DNA of 34,743 nucleotides, taken from positions 1 to 34,743 of the forward strand of contig JANYKR010000063.1 of the NCBI GenBank assembly GCA_025358155.1, written 5' to 3'. Under the pieces are notes generated by a model. It was not told the origin of the DNA and did no database searches. It saw only the letters and a list, made by a program, of their open reading frames with translations. Below are positions 8,773 to 16,353 of the stretch, in pieces (positions within the stretch are counted from its first letter, which is position 1; each line of letters starts with the position of its first letter). The stretch is from Betaproteobacteria bacterium. GTDB lineage: Bacteria > Pseudomonadota > Gammaproteobacteria > Burkholderiales > Burkholderiaceae_C. The translations under genes and the position numbers were made by a program.

Positions 8773-9774
8773 ATGACCGCTAGCTCCAGTCCCACCCCCG
8801 ACGCCATCGTCGCCGACACCGGCATCGACGCGCCGCAGGATGCAGCAGCGCCGGCTTGCGTGATGAGCTTCAACGCCGCTGACCCGAGCGGCGCCGGCGG
8901 TCTGGCGGGTGACATCAGCACCTTGGCCGCGATGGGTGCGCATGCCCTGCCCGTGACCACCAGCGTGCTGTTGCGCGACACCGCCGAGATCTTCGACCAC
9001 CATGCGATCGATGCCGAGGTCGTGGCCGAGCAGGCCCGCACCGTTTTGGAGGACATCACTGTCTCGGGTTTCAAGGTTGGTTTTCTGGGCAGTGCCGACG
9101 CCGTCAGCGCGGTGGCCGAGATCCTGTCCGATTACCCCGACGTGCCGCTGGTGACCTACCTGCCCAATCTGGGCTGGCTGGACGAAGACCAGGCCCAGCC
9201 CTATCTTGAGGCCTTCCGCGAGCTGATCCTGCCGGCCACCGAGGTGCTGGTGGGCAACCACAAGACGCTGACCGACTTTCTGCTGCCCGACTGGGACAGC
9301 GAGCGCCCGGCCTCGGCCCGCGAGTTGGCGGTGGCCGCCGGCGAGCATGGCACGCGCTTTGTGCTGGTCTCGGGGATCATGCTGGCCACCAAGGGCGGCA
9401 AGGGCGGCAAGGCTGGCGGCGACCAGTTCATCGACAACGTGCTGGCCTCGCCGCAAGGTGCGCTGACTGGCGAGAAGTTCGAGATGTTCGAAACCTCTTT
9501 CGTCGGCGCTGGCGACACGCTGAGCGCGGCGCTGGCCGCCCTGCTGGCCGCCGGCGCCGAGTTGCAGGCTGCCGTCGGCGAGGCGCTGGCCTTCATGGAC
9601 CAGACGCTGGACTCGGGCTTTCGGCCCGGCATGGGCAATGTGGTGCCCGACCGCTTCTTCTGGGCGTTGCCGCCGGACGAAGAAGGCGACGAGGGTGCGC
9701 TCGAGGGCGGCCCGGTGCCTGAGCCCGAGTTGCCCGAGACCAAGAGCAAGGGCGCGCCGCGCCGCGTGCACTGA
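8773..9774 (+). CDS. thiD: ThiD-like kinase of the PfkB superfamily (hydroxymethylpyrimidine kinase-like)
   Basis: The 333-aa product matches ThiD-type kinases, which phosphorylate hydroxymethylpyrimidine in thiamine synthesis. The N-terminal DPSGAGGLAGDISTLAAMGA motif begins at Asp37. In place of ThiD's GTGC anion-hole motif the protein has GAGD (245-248) in FVGAGDTLSAALAALLA, as in ribokinase-type enzymes. The usual TPN-x-x-EA segment is replaced by LVGNHKTLTDFLL. A C-terminal tail of about 35 residues is acidic and Pro-rich. I chose ATG 8773 because the conserved fold starts about 28 residues later; upstream in-frame starts add a hydrophobic lead not expected here. hemL follows after 27 bp and probably shares its transcript. 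The kinase family is secure; the substrate is less sure. Confidence 0.8.
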   Translation: MTASSSPTPDAIVADTGIDAPQDAAAPACVMSFNAADPSGAGGLAGDISTLAAMGAHALPVTTSVLLRDTAEIFDHHAIDAEVVAEQARTVLEDITVSGFKVGFLGSADAVSAVAEILSDYPDVPLVTYLPNLGWLDEDQAQPYLEAFRELILPATEVLVGNHKTLTDFLLPDWDSERPASARELAVAAGEHGTRFVLVSGIMLATKGGKGGKAGGDQFIDNVLASPQGALTGEKFEMFETSFVGAGDTLSAALAALLAAGAELQAAVGEALAFMDQTLDSGFRPGMGNVVPDRFFWALPPDEEGDEGALEGGPVPEPELPETKSKGAPRRVH

Positions 9775-9801
9775 CCCCCCTGACGATCCTTCGCCCGCAC
9801 G

Positions 9802-11100
9802 ATGACCAGCAACCAAGCCCTGTTCGAACGCGCCCAGCGCGTGATCCCCGGCGGCGTCAATTCGCCGGTGCGCGCTTTCCGCGCTGTCGGCGGCACGCCG
9901 CGTTTCATCAGCCGAGGCCACGGCGCCTACATCTGGGATGCCGAGGGCCAGCGCTACGTCGACTACATCGGCTCCTGGGGCCCGATGATCCTGGGCCACG
10001 GCCACCCGGCCGTGCTGGAGGCGGTGCAAAAAGCCGCGCTGGACGGCTTCAGCTTCGGCGCACCCACTGAGCGCGAGATCGAGCTGGCCGAGGCGATCAT
10101 CCAACGGGTGCCCTCGGTCGAACAGGTGCGGCTGGTGTCCTCGGGCACCGAGGCCGGCATGAGCGCCATCCGGCTGGCGCGCGGCGCCACCGGGCGCAGC
10201 AAGATCGTCAAGTTCGAGGGCTGCTACCACGGCCATGCCGACGCGCTGCTGGTCAAGGCCGGTTCCGGCCTGGCCACGTTCGGCCACCCGACCAGTGCCG
10301 GCGTGCCACCCGAGGTGGTGCAGCACACCCTGGTGCTGGAGTACAACAACGTCCAGCAGATCGAAGATCTGTTTGCCACCCAGGGCGACCAGATCGCCTG
10401 CGTGATGATCGAGCCGATTGCCGGCAACATGAACTTCGTGCGGGCGTCCGTGCCGTTCATGAAGCGCATCCGTGAGCTGTGTACAAAGCACGGTGCACTG
10501 TTTGTGTTCGACGAGGTGATGACCGGCTTCCGGGTCGCGCTGGGCGGCGCGCAAAGCGTCTACGCCGGGCTGATCCCCGGATTTGCGCCCGACATGAGTG
10601 TGTTTGGCAAGGTCATCGGGGGCGGCATGCCGCTGGCCGCCTTTGGCGCCAGCAAAAAGGTGATGAGCCTGCTCGCGCCATTGGGCCCGGTCTACCAGGC
10701 CGGCACCTTGTCTGGCAACCCGGTAGCCACCGCCTGTGGCTTGGCCACGCTCAAGGAGATCGCACGGCCGGGCTTTTTCGAGACCTTGTCGGGCCGCACG
10801 CAATCGCTGGTCGCCGGCCTGACGGCTGCTGCGGCCGACGCCGGCGTGCCGCTGGTGGGCGACAGCCAGGGCGGCATGTTCGGATTCTTTTTTGCCGACA
10901 CGTTGCCGCAGAACTACGCTGTGGTGATGGCCACCGACAAGGAGCGCTTCAATCGCTTCTTTCACGCCATGCTCGACCAGGGCATCTACCTGGCGCCAGC
11001 GCTCTACGAGGCCGGTTTTGTCAGCGCGGCGCACACGGCCGACGACATCGCGGCCACGGTGGCGGCGGCCCGCGTGGCGTTCCGGGCCCTGGCGGCCTGA
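9802..11100 (+). CDS. hemL: Glutamate-1-semialdehyde 2,1-aminomutase
   Basis: HemL converts glutamate-1-semialdehyde to 5-aminolevulinate, the committed precursor of haem and other tetrapyrroles, in the cytoplasm with PLP. The 432-aa length is normal. Family signatures are [11 protein letters not shown] at the N-terminus, [38 protein letters not shown] and the PLP-lysine segment [16 protein letters not shown] with Lys270. The start ATG 9802 gives the expected [18 protein letters not shown]. It follows the ThiD-like gene by 27 bp and is followed by a mutarotase gene 15 bp on, suggesting one transcript. Confidence 0.97.
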   Translation: MTSNQALFERAQRVIPGGVNSPVRAFRAVGGTPRFISRGHGAYIWDAEGQRYVDYIGSWGPMILGHGHPAVLEAVQKAALDGFSFGAPTEREIELAEAIIQRVPSVEQVRLVSSGTEAGMSAIRLARGATGRSKIVKFEGCYHGHADALLVKAGSGLATFGHPTSAGVPPEVVQHTLVLEYNNVQQIEDLFATQGDQIACVMIEPIAGNMNFVRASVPFMKRIRELCTKHGALFVFDEVMTGFRVALGGAQSVYAGLIPGFAPDMSVFGKVIGGGMPLAAFGASKKVMSLLAPLGPVYQAGTLSGNPVATACGLATLKEIARPGFFETLSGRTQSLVAGLTAAAADAGVPLVGDSQGGMFGFFFADTLPQNYAVVMATDKERFNRFFHAMLDQGIYLAPALYEAGFVSAAHTADDIAATVAAARVAFRALAA

Positions 11101-11115
11101 ACCGGAGGCCCGATC

Positions 11116-11961
11116 ATGATCAAACCCACCACGGTGTTGGGCCAGCCGGCGATGTGGCTGCGCGCACCCGACGGCGCCGAGGCCACGGTGATGCTGCACG
11201 GCGGCCAGCTGGTGTCGTGGATCCCGGCCGGCGACCAAGAGCGGCTCTACCTCTCACCCCTGGCCATGGCCGGGGACGGCGAGGCCGTGCGCGGCGGCAT
11301 CCCGGTCGTCTTTCCACAATTTGCGCTGCTCGGCCCCTTGCCGCGCCACGGCCTGGTGCGCGACCGCGCTTGGCAGTGGGTCGAAGGCGCGACCCGTGGC
11401 GACGTGGTGATCGGCGTGCTGCGCCTGACCGATGACGCCGCCACCCGCGCCCTTTGGCCGCATGCTTTCGAGGCCGAACTGAGCCTGAGCCTGTCGGGCC
11501 TGCAACTCGATGTGGAGCTGGCGATCACCAACACCGGTGACAGCCCGTTCACCTTCACGGCGGCACTGCACAGCTACTTGCTGATCGACGATCTCAAACA
11601 CGCCCGACTGGCCGGCCTGTACGGCGTGCGCTACCTCGACAAGTTGAGCGGCAAGACCCAGCCGCAAGAGCTCGACCCCTTGGGCTTTGCCGGCGAGATC
11701 GACCGTGTCTACTACGACGTGCATGCGATCAACCCGGGGCCGCTGGGCCTGGCCACTGCGATGGGCCGGATGACGATCCAGAACGTGGGCTTCGACGACG
11801 CGGTGGTCTGGAACCCGGGCCCGGTCCGGTCGGCCGAAATCGACGACCTGCCGGACCACGATTGGCAGCGCTTTCTGTGTGTCGAGGCGGCGGCCATCGG
11901 TACGCCGGTGACGCTGGCCGCGGGGCAGGAGTGGGTGGCGCGCCAAGGCTTCACGGTCTGA
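11116..11961 (+). CDS. D-hexose-6-phosphate mutarotase (YeaD-like aldose 1-epimerase)
   Basis: This 281-aa cytoplasmic protein belongs to the galactose-mutarotase-like fold and should interconvert alpha and beta anomers of glucose-6-phosphate and related hexose phosphates. Typical features are GGQLVSWIP near residue 30, the segment GGIPVVFPQFALLGPLPRHG, FTAALHSYLLIDD with the likely catalytic His, and VVWNPGP near the C-terminus. The start is well supported by CGGAGG 7 nt before ATG 11116. It lies 15 bp after hemL and before mpl. The substrate assignment comes from family similarity; no residue seen here proves the sugar specificity. Confidence 0.88.
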   Translation: MIKPTTVLGQPAMWLRAPDGAEATVMLHGGQLVSWIPAGDQERLYLSPLAMAGDGEAVRGGIPVVFPQFALLGPLPRHGLVRDRAWQWVEGATRGDVVIGVLRLTDDAATRALWPHAFEAELSLSLSGLQLDVELAITNTGDSPFTFTAALHSYLLIDDLKHARLAGLYGVRYLDKLSGKTQPQELDPLGFAGEIDRVYYDVHAINPGPLGLATAMGRMTIQNVGFDDAVVWNPGPVRSAEIDDLPDHDWQRFLCVEAAAIGTPVTLAAGQEWVARQGFTV

Positions 11962-12022
11962 GCGCCTCGGCCCGGTCGCATCGGGCCGGGCTCGCACAGA
12001 ACCCTCTATCAAGAACCGTCCC

Positions 12023-13414
12023 ATGCACCTCCACATCCTCGGCATCTGCGGCACTTTCATGGGCGGCATTGCCGCGATCGCCCGCGAGGCCGGCCACCGG
12101 GTCACCGGCTGCGACACCAACGTCTACCCACCGATGAGCGACCAGCTGCGAGCGCTGGGGATCGAGCTGATCGAGGGCTTTGGCGCCGACCAATTGGCGC
12201 TCAAGCCGGACGTCTACGTGATCGGCAACGTGGTGGCGCGAGGCAACCCGCTGATGGAAGTGATCCTGGACGCGGGCGCGGCTTACACCAGCGGCCCGCA
12301 GTGGTTGGCCGAGAACGTGCTGCACCCACCGGTGCAAGCGCGCCATGTGTTGGCGGTGGCCGGCACCCACGGCAAGACCAGCACCACCTCGATGCTGGCC
12401 TGGATACTGGAGCAAGCCGGGCTGCAGCCAGGCTTCTTGGTGGGCGGCGTGCCGCTGAACTTCGGCATCTCGGCCCGGCTCGGCCAGACCGGCACCGCCG
12501 GCATGCCTGGCGGGCGCTGCCCCTTCGTGATCGAGGCCGACGAGTACGACACCGCGTTTTTTGACAAGCGCAGCAAGTTTGTGCACTACCGACCGCGCAC
12601 CGCGATCCTGAACAACCTCGAGTACGACCACGCCGACATCTTTCCGGACCTGGCGGCGATCGAGACCCAGTTCCATCACCTGGTGCGCACGGTGCCGTCC
12701 ACCGGTCGGCTGGTGGTCAACAGCCGGGAGACGGCGCTGGACCGGGTGCTGGCCCGCGGCTGCTGGAGCGAGTTGCAGCGCTTTGGCGCCCGCAAGGAAG
12801 AGCCCGGCGCGCTGCGGGCGCGCGGCGAGCCGCACGGCTTTGACGTGCTGCGCGGCGGCCTGAAAGTCGCGCGGGTCGATTGGCCCTTGCTGGGTGAGCA
12901 CAACCAGCTCAACGCGTTGGCGGCCATCGGTGCGGCCGAGCACGTGGGCGTGACGCCAGAGGTCGCCGCCGCCGCGCTGAGCACGTTCTTGAACGTGCGC
13001 CGCCGGCTCGAACTGCTGGGCGAGGCCGGTGGCATCAAGGTATACGACGACTTTGCCCACCACCCCACTGCCATGCGCACCACCATCAACGGCCTGCGCC
13101 GCAAGGCCGGACTGGCCCGCATCCTGGCGGTGTTCGAACCTCGCACCAACACCATGAAACAAGGCGACATGAAAGCCGCCCTGCCCTGGGCGCTGGAAGA
13201 AGCCGACCTCGCTTTCTGCCTGCAAGGCAACTACGGCTGGGACGCCGCCGACGCCTTGTTGCCGATGGGCGCGCAAGCGGTGGTGGCGGACAGCGTCGAC
13301 AAGCTGGTCGGGGCCATCGCCCGCGCCGCCCGGCCCGGCGACCAGGTGCTGGTGATGAGCAACGGCGGGTTCGGCGGTTTGCATGCCAAGCTGCTGACGG
13401 CGCTGGCGCGGTAG
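12023..13414 (+). CDS. mpl: UDP-N-acetylmuramate:L-alanyl-gamma-D-glutamyl-meso-diaminopimelate ligase
   Basis: Mpl joins the recycled tripeptide from murein turnover to UDP-MurNAc, saving peptidoglycan material. The 463-aa protein starts MHLHILGICGTFMGGIAAIA with the Gly-rich nucleotide motif. It has the Mur-ligase P-loop GTHGKTSTTSM (Gly114 onwards, Lys118), EADEYDTAFFDKRSKFVHY, and YDDFAHHPTAM, which distinguishes Mpl/MurC. Length is normal. It is followed by 299 bp without a gene, so it probably ends a transcript that began upstream. mtgA about 7 kb downstream is another murein gene on the same strand. Confidence 0.96.
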   Translation: MHLHILGICGTFMGGIAAIAREAGHRVTGCDTNVYPPMSDQLRALGIELIEGFGADQLALKPDVYVIGNVVARGNPLMEVILDAGAAYTSGPQWLAENVLHPPVQARHVLAVAGTHGKTSTTSMLAWILEQAGLQPGFLVGGVPLNFGISARLGQTGTAGMPGGRCPFVIEADEYDTAFFDKRSKFVHYRPRTAILNNLEYDHADIFPDLAAIETQFHHLVRTVPSTGRLVVNSRETALDRVLARGCWSELQRFGARKEEPGALRARGEPHGFDVLRGGLKVARVDWPLLGEHNQLNALAAIGAAEHVGVTPEVAAAALSTFLNVRRRLELLGEAGGIKVYDDFAHHPTAMRTTINGLRRKAGLARILAVFEPRTNTMKQGDMKAALPWALEEADLAFCLQGNYGWDAADALLPMGAQAVVADSVDKLVGAIARAARPGDQVLVMSNGGFGGLHAKLLTALAR

Positions 13415-13713
13415 CCCGGCTGCTCAAGCCGTCGGCTGGCGGGCTGCGGCTCCTTGCGGCCGGTCCTTGCCGGCAGGATGAGCGTGCGTGCGCTCAAAAC
13501 ACTCGCAATGACCGACCTCCTCGGGCCGCAACCGGCCCGGCTAATCGATGCGCCTGGACGGCTTGCAGGCGTTGCCGCAGCCGCTGGCATCCTGGCTTTC
13601 CAGAAGGGTCGGCGACGGGCCTCTCACCCAAAAGTTCGAACCGTCGCTTTGCCGACTGTTCTGCTTGAATCGATGAAAATTACGGTTCAACCCATAGTCG
13701 TGAGGAGACTCGA
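13415..13713. other. Gene-free spacer between mpl and the FAH-family gene
   Basis: No convincing coding frame lies here. The left part holds a small hairpin after mpl. The right 100 bp is more A+T-rich than its surroundings and should carry the promoter of the next gene, but I see no clear -35/-10 pair. A 7-bp inverted repeat GAACCGT (13638-13644) / ACGGTTC (13682-13688) with a 37-nt gap may be a weak operator. Confidence 0.5.
13459..13474 (+). terminator. Possible weak terminator hairpin after mpl
   Basis: GCCGG (13459-13463) and CCGGC (13470-13474) pair around a 6-nt loop TCCTTG, 44 bp after the mpl stop. The stem is short and no T-tract follows, so this is only a candidate. Confidence 0.25.
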
Positions 13714-14499
13714 GTGCAGCGCCGATCAGTAATCCATACCACCTCCACACTGGCCCTGGGCGCACTGACGGGTTGTGCGCTGCCAGGCGTGGCGCAGACC
13801 GACATCAAGACCCCCTTTGCCGTGGCCACCACCACGGTGCCCATCGTCGGCAGCACGCTGGTGTTTCCGGTGCGGCGCATCTACTGCATCGGCCGCAACT
13901 ACGCCGCGCATGCCCGCGAAATGGGGTCCGACCCGACCCGCGAGCCGCCGTTTTTCTTCCAGAAGCCGACCGACGCAATCCAGAACGTGGCACCCGGCAG
14001 CGTGGCCAACCACCCCTACCCGAGCCTGACCAAAAACTACCACTACGAGGTCGAACTCGTGGCCGCGCTGAGCAAGGGCGGCCGCAACATCCCGATCAGC
14101 ACGGCGCTCGACCATGTCTACGCCTACGCCGTCGGCCTGGACATGACCCGGCGCGATCTGCAACGGGCACTGGGCGACGAAAAAAAGCCCTGGGAAATCG
14201 GCAAGAGCTTCGACCGCTCGGCGCCGATCGGCCCGCTGCACCTGGCCAGCCTGACCGGGCCGTTCATGCAGGGCGGCATCTGGCTGAAGGTCAACGGCGT
14301 GCTCAAGCAAAACGCCAACCTGAACCAGATGATCTGGAGCGTGGCCGAGCAGATTGCCAAGCTGAGCGAGGCCTTCGAGCTGATGCCAGGCGACATCATC
14401 TACTCGGGCACACCTGAAAACGTCGGTCCGGTGGTGCGCGGCGACGTGATCGACTGCCACATCGACGGCCTGCCCAACCTGGGCATCAAGATCGTCTGA
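13714..14499 (+). CDS. Fumarylacetoacetate-hydrolase-family protein with N-terminal export signal
   Basis: The 261-aa product has the FAHD1/acylpyruvase-type fold. It starts with RIYCIGRNYAAHAREMG and has metal ligands Glu112 and Glu114 (YHYEVEL) and Asp143 (VGLDMTRRDLQ), with KSFDRSAPIGP and YSGTPENVGPVVRGD. The family hydrolyses or decarboxylates small 1,3-diketo acids and is usually cytoplasmic. Here the first 28 residues look like a signal: a twin Arg at 3-4 (QRRSVIHTT), a hydrophobic stretch, then LTGC at 18-21, a fair lipobox, followed by AQ. The GTG start at 13714 has GAGGAG 6 nt upstream, so the signal is likely translated. Catalytic residues are intact. Export and substrate are inference. 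Confidence 0.85.
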   Translation: MQRRSVIHTTSTLALGALTGCALPGVAQTDIKTPFAVATTTVPIVGSTLVFPVRRIYCIGRNYAAHAREMGSDPTREPPFFFQKPTDAIQNVAPGSVANHPYPSLTKNYHYEVELVAALSKGGRNIPISTALDHVYAYAVGLDMTRRDLQRALGDEKKPWEIGKSFDRSAPIGPLHLASLTGPFMQGGIWLKVNGVLKQNANLNQMIWSVAEQIAKLSEAFELMPGDIIYSGTPENVGPVVRGDVIDCHIDGLPNLGIKIV

Positions 14500-14535
14500 C
14501 GGCGCTGCGCGCTGCGGGTCTTTGCGGGTGTCGCC

Positions 14536-14558
14536 GGCCCGCAAGCCGCTTTGCGGCC
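14536..14558 (+). terminator. Candidate hairpin between the FAH gene and yqiA
   Basis: GGCCCGCAA (14536-14544) can pair with TTGCGGCC (14551-14558), leaving a bulged C and a 6-nt loop, 37 bp after the FAH-family stop. No T-tract follows. It may end that transcript or act in the yqiA leader. Confidence 0.3.
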
Positions 14559-14574
14559 CCGACAATGCGCGCCC

Positions 14575-15222
14575 ATGCACCTGCTCTACCTGCACGGCTT
14601 CCGCTCCTCGCCCGGCTCGTTCAAGGCCCGGCGCCTCGAGGCCTGGCTGGCCGCCCACCGGCCCGACGTGCGGTGGTGGTGTCCGCAACTGCCGCCCTCG
14701 CCTGCCGCTGCCTGGGCCCTGATCACCCGAGGCATCGCCAGCTGGCCACGGTTGCAGATGGCCGTGGTGGGCAGTTCACTCGGCGGCTTTTATGCCACCG
14801 CCGTGGCCGAAGCCACCGGCTGCCGGGCGATGTTGTTGAACCCGGCGGTGGACCCGGCCCGCGACCTGTCGGCCTACATCGGCGAGCAAACCCAGTTCCA
14901 CCACCCCGAAGTGACGTTCTTCTTCCGCCCCGAGTACATCGACGAACTGCAGGTACTGAGGGTGCCGGCGTTGACCCGGATGGAGCGCTACGGCGCGTTA
15001 ATCGCCAAGGGCGACGAGGTGCTCGACTGGCGCGAGATGCTGGGGTTGTTCAACGCTGCCGCCGACGCACCGACCGCCGCCTGCGTACCCGCAGCCACAG
15101 TTCGCCTGCTGCCCGGCAGCGACCATGCGATTTCGGACTTTGACGCGCACCTGCCCTTCGTCCTGCACTTCCTGAACCTGCAGGTTGATCCCGTTCAAGC
15201 CACCACCGGGAATGCCCCATGA
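14575..15222 (+). CDS. yqiA: YqiA-type alpha/beta-hydrolase esterase
   Basis: This 215-aa protein is an alpha/beta hydrolase of the YqiA/UPF0227 family, acting on small acyl esters in the cytoplasm. It opens [18 protein letters not shown]. The nucleophile Ser is in [12 protein letters not shown], followed by [12 protein letters not shown]; a likely Asp lies in KGDEVLDW and the His in GSDHAISDF, so the catalytic triad is complete. ATG 14575 is preferred over an in-frame TTG eight codons upstream because family members begin at this strand. Its stop overlaps the next start (ATGA at 15219), indicating translational coupling with the PLP enzyme. Confidence 0.9.
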   Translation: MHLLYLHGFRSSPGSFKARRLEAWLAAHRPDVRWWCPQLPPSPAAAWALITRGIASWPRLQMAVVGSSLGGFYATAVAEATGCRAMLLNPAVDPARDLSAYIGEQTQFHHPEVTFFFRPEYIDELQVLRVPALTRMERYGALIAKGDEVLDWREMLGLFNAAADAPTAACVPAATVRLLPGSDHAISDFDAHLPFVLHFLNLQVDPVQATTGNAP

Positions 15223-16331
15223 GCGACACCGCACACCGCGCCTGGCTGGCGCAAGCCCTGCAACGCATCGAGGCCGATGCGCGCCGCTCGGCCGACACCC
15301 ACCTGATCCCGCTGGAGCTGACAGAGGCGCCGGGCGTCACCGTCTACTGGAAGGACGAGTCCACCCACCCGTCGGGCAGTCTGAAACACCGGCTGGCGCG
15401 CTCGCTGTTCCTCTACGGCCTGTGCAACGGCCAAATCGGGCCCGGCACCACGGTGGTCGAGGCCTCATCCGGGTCCACCGCCATCAGCGAGGCCTATTTC
15501 GCCCGGCTGCTGGGCCTGCCCTTTGTCGCGGTGGTGCCCCTTGGCACGGCCACCCGCAAGCTCGAAGAGATCCACTTCTACGGCGGCGAGTGTGTCGAGG
15601 TCGAACCGTCCCGGGTCTATGCCGAGGCCGAGGCGCTGGCGGCGGCGCGCGGCGGCCATTACATGGACCAGTTCACTCACGCCGAGCGCGCCACCGACTG
15701 GCGTGGCAACAACAACATCGCCGAGAGCCTGTTTGCCCAGTTGCAGCAAGAGCCGCACCCGTTGCCGCGCTGGATCGTGGTGGGAGCGGGCACCGGCGGC
15801 ACCTCGGCCACCATCGGGCGCTACATCCGGTACATGGGCCGACGGCGCGAGGCCTTGGCCATCACCCGTCTGGCGGTGGTGGACCCGGAAAACTCGGTGT
15901 TTTTCGATGCCTTTGTGCAGCGCCGGCGCGACTTGCAATCGAACCTGCGCGGCCGCATCGAGGGCATCGGCCGGCCGCGGGTCGAGCCCAGCTTTGTGCC
16001 CGGCGTGATCGACCGCATGCTGCGGGTGCCCGATGCGCAGAGTTTTGCCGCCGCACTCGACCTGAGCAGCCGGCTGGGGCGTCGCGTCGGGCCGTCCACG
16101 GGCACCAATTTTGTCGGCGTGCTGCACCTGGCGCGCGAGATGGTCCAGCGCGGCCAGGCCGGCAGCATCGTCAGCCTGATCTGCGACGCCGGCGAGCGCT
16201 ACCACGACACCTTGTTTGCGCCGGGCTGGCTCGGCGCGCAAGGGCTCGACGGCGCAGCCGGCGTGCAGGACAGCGGGCTGATTGCAGCCCCGACCCGTTG
16301 CGCAACCCATCCACCAAGCCGCCCCGCCTGA
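15219..16331 (+). CDS. PLP-dependent cysteine synthase-family enzyme (Cds1-like)
   Basis: This 370-aa protein is a fold-type II PLP enzyme. Lys56 in [12 protein letters not shown] is the likely Schiff-base lysine; [12 protein letters not shown] is the substrate loop and [16 protein letters not shown] the phosphate-binding loop. The pattern fits the branch containing L-cysteine desulfhydrase Cds1 rather than CysK/CysM, which would make sulfide, pyruvate and ammonia from cysteine. The C-terminal 30 residues are non-conserved. It is coupled to yqiA by ATGA. Its last bases lie 22 bp before the GTG of the exoribonuclease gene, so its 3' end holds that gene's ribosome site. The exact reaction is unproven. 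Confidence 0.85.
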   Translation: MSDTAHRAWLAQALQRIEADARRSADTHLIPLELTEAPGVTVYWKDESTHPSGSLKHRLARSLFLYGLCNGQIGPGTTVVEASSGSTAISEAYFARLLGLPFVAVVPLGTATRKLEEIHFYGGECVEVEPSRVYAEAEALAAARGGHYMDQFTHAERATDWRGNNNIAESLFAQLQQEPHPLPRWIVVGAGTGGTSATIGRYIRYMGRRREALAITRLAVVDPENSVFFDAFVQRRRDLQSNLRGRIEGIGRPRVEPSFVPGVIDRMLRVPDAQSFAAALDLSSRLGRRVGPSTGTNFVGVLHLAREMVQRGQAGSIVSLICDAGERYHDTLFAPGWLGAQGLDGAAGVQDSGLIAAPTRCATHPPSRPA

Positions 16332-16353
16332 TCAGGATGGGACAATCCACCTG

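Noticed and set aside
8617-11238. 873-codon minus-strand open frame opposite the ThiD-like gene and hemL
   Set aside because: It is His/Gly/Gln-rich antisense of two clearly conserved genes in very G+C-rich DNA and matches no family.
13681-13691. ACGGTTCAACC as a possible tRNA T-arm
   Set aside because: No acceptor, D or anticodon arms can be folded around it.
13415-14574. FAH-family gene and spacer as a horizontally acquired insert
   Set aside because: Codon use looks like the neighbours, and no repeats, integrase or tRNA border it.
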